Below are positions 63,433 to 64,000 of a DNA stretch of 64,000 nucleotides, piece by piece. Location: positions 371,691-435,690 of the forward strand of contig NZ_JABSSX010000003.1 of NCBI RefSeq assembly GCF_013280495.1. The letters are read 5' to 3'. Both the position numbers and the translations under genes were made by a program. Positions within the stretch are counted from its first letter, which is position 1, and each line of letters opens with the position of its first letter. Origin of the DNA: Brevibacterium permense (GTDB lineage: Bacteria > Actinomycetota > Actinomycetes > Actinomycetales > Brevibacteriaceae). A model generated the notes under the pieces. That model had not been told where the DNA came from. It did not search any database and was given only the letters and a program-made list of their open reading frames with translations.

Positions 63433-63873
63433 GTGATCAATCGTGACGACCTTGGTTCCTGGCTCGAAGGACCCCGGTTCGACAGGGATGACGACGACTG
63501 GCCCGGAAAGCGGCTCGGTCTGCCTGTCAACGGCTCGCATTCTCTGGCCCCGGCGTGGAAGCGAATCCTCGCCCTACTCGTCGACTGGCTGATGTGTCTG
63601 GCGATCGCCAATCTCATCGATCCGGCGAATCCGGTTCTGGCTCCCGCCATCTTCGCACTCGAGAATTTCGTGCTCGTGGGCACTCTCGGCTACTCGGTGG
63701 GGCATCGCCTCTTCGGTATCGAGGTCCGCCGCCTCGACGGCCATGTGCCGGGACTGCTCAAGTCGCTCATCCGCGCCGTTCTCGTCGTGCTCGTCATTCC
63801 GGCGCTCATCTTCAACCGCGACAACCGCGGAGTCCACGACCTCGCTGCCGGTACCGTCATCCTCCGCCGCTGA
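63433..63873 (+). CDS. RDD family membrane protein
   Basis: A 146-residue membrane protein with about three hydrophobic segments. The signatures are KRILALLVDWLMCLAIANL (Asp after Arg of the first helix), VGHRLFGIEVRRLDG, and RGVHDLAAGTVIL. Genes of this type lie next to glnA1 in many actinobacteria. The start is GTG. Role unknown. Confidence 0.87.
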   Translation: MINRDDLGSWLEGPRFDRDDDDWPGKRLGLPVNGSHSLAPAWKRILALLVDWLMCLAIANLIDPANPVLAPAIFALENFVLVGTLGYSVGHRLFGIEVRRLDGHVPGLLKSLIRAVLVVLVIPALIFNRDNRGVHDLAAGTVILRR

Positions 63874-63881
63874 CCCTCCAA

Positions 63882-63943
63882 TTACTACCTGACGGCGGCC
63901 CAGCAACCTCGCGCCAGGTTGCTGGGCCGCCGTCAGGTAGTAA
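63882..63943. repeat. Palindromic intergenic repeat, copy 2
   Basis: A perfect 28-bp inverted repeat with a 6-base loop (CGCGCC). It shares its arms with the copy at 54057-54120, from TTACTACCTGACGGCGGCCC onward. It starts nine bases after the RDD stop codon. The last 57 bases of the window show nothing else. Confidence 0.85.
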
Positions 63944-64000
63944 GAGGGGAATGGGAAGCGGCGCCGCCACACGTTTGGTAGGCGCCCCGTGACCCTTGCC

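Noticed and set aside
1..64000. CRISPR arrays, prophage structural genes, rRNA operons
   Set aside because: No regularly spaced short repeats, no capsid, tail or terminase genes and no rRNA sequence were seen.

Overview
The window is about 64 kb of high-GC actinobacterial chromosome. The gene content and order fit Brevibacterium or a close relative in Micrococcales: mycothione reductase, a FAS-II operon (fabD-fabH-acpP-fabF) headed by a FasR-type activator beside aceE, DUF3052 and an AhpE-like peroxiredoxin, a glnA1/glnE/glnA2 cluster, DUF3145, polyphosphate glucokinase, and a divergent pair of an Lrp regulator and a Cys/Met gamma-lyase. The genus is an inference; the phylum is secure.

Layout. 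1-6.8 kb: molybdenum cofactor and molybdate uptake genes (rhodanese end of a MoeB/MoeZ protein, moaD, moaA, moeA, moaC, moaE, an HTH-Mop regulator, modA, and a fused permease-ATPase modBC). 6.8-15.4 kb: acyl-CoA synthetase, a GluABCD-type glutamate transporter, a small GNAT protein, glutamyl-Q-tRNA(Asp) synthetase, a GT4 glycosyltransferase, and a DMT-type membrane protein, then tRNA-Asn. 15.85-25.4 kb: a luciferase-like oxidoreductase gene split in two by an 8.5 kb integrative mobilizable element. 25.5-29.7 kb: MFS exporter, an EAL-like/DICT protein, tRNA-Met, an amber-interrupted gene, DUF3145. 30-39.5 kb: fatty acid synthesis, aceE, DUF3052, AhpE-like and HIT genes. 39.5-48.4 kb: small metabolic and regulatory genes, tRNA-Val, tRNA-Pro, a uracil/xanthine permease, and decayed MerR/TipA and bioB genes. 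48.4-64 kb: Nif3, a zinc-ribbon coiled coil, YaaA, RNase P RNA, ppgK, map, a FadR-type regulator, alanine dehydrogenase, and the glutamine synthetase cluster with mycothione reductase and an RDD protein.

The most interesting object is the element at 16090-24635. A large serine recombinase sits at its right end. Mercury genes (merR, merA and a small cysteine-pair membrane protein) sit at the left end. Between them, on the minus strand, is a tightly overlapping series of genes: two or three small ORFs, a Rep that joins an HUH nuclease to a P-loop helicase-like domain (the layout of CRESS-type Reps), a frame-interrupted MobC-like gene, a MOB relaxase, and a membrane-anchored coiled-coil gene whose start lies 350 nt inside the relaxase gene. 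The two ends are imperfect inverted repeats (20 of 28 positions) flanking a shared TA. Removing the element rejoins the host gene in frame.

Other points worth attention: three decayed or interrupted chromosomal genes (bioB, a TipA-like MerR gene, and an amber-stopped hypothetical gene), two copies of a long palindromic intergenic repeat, a glycosyltransferase without a standard start codon, and several inverted repeats upstream of metabolic genes.
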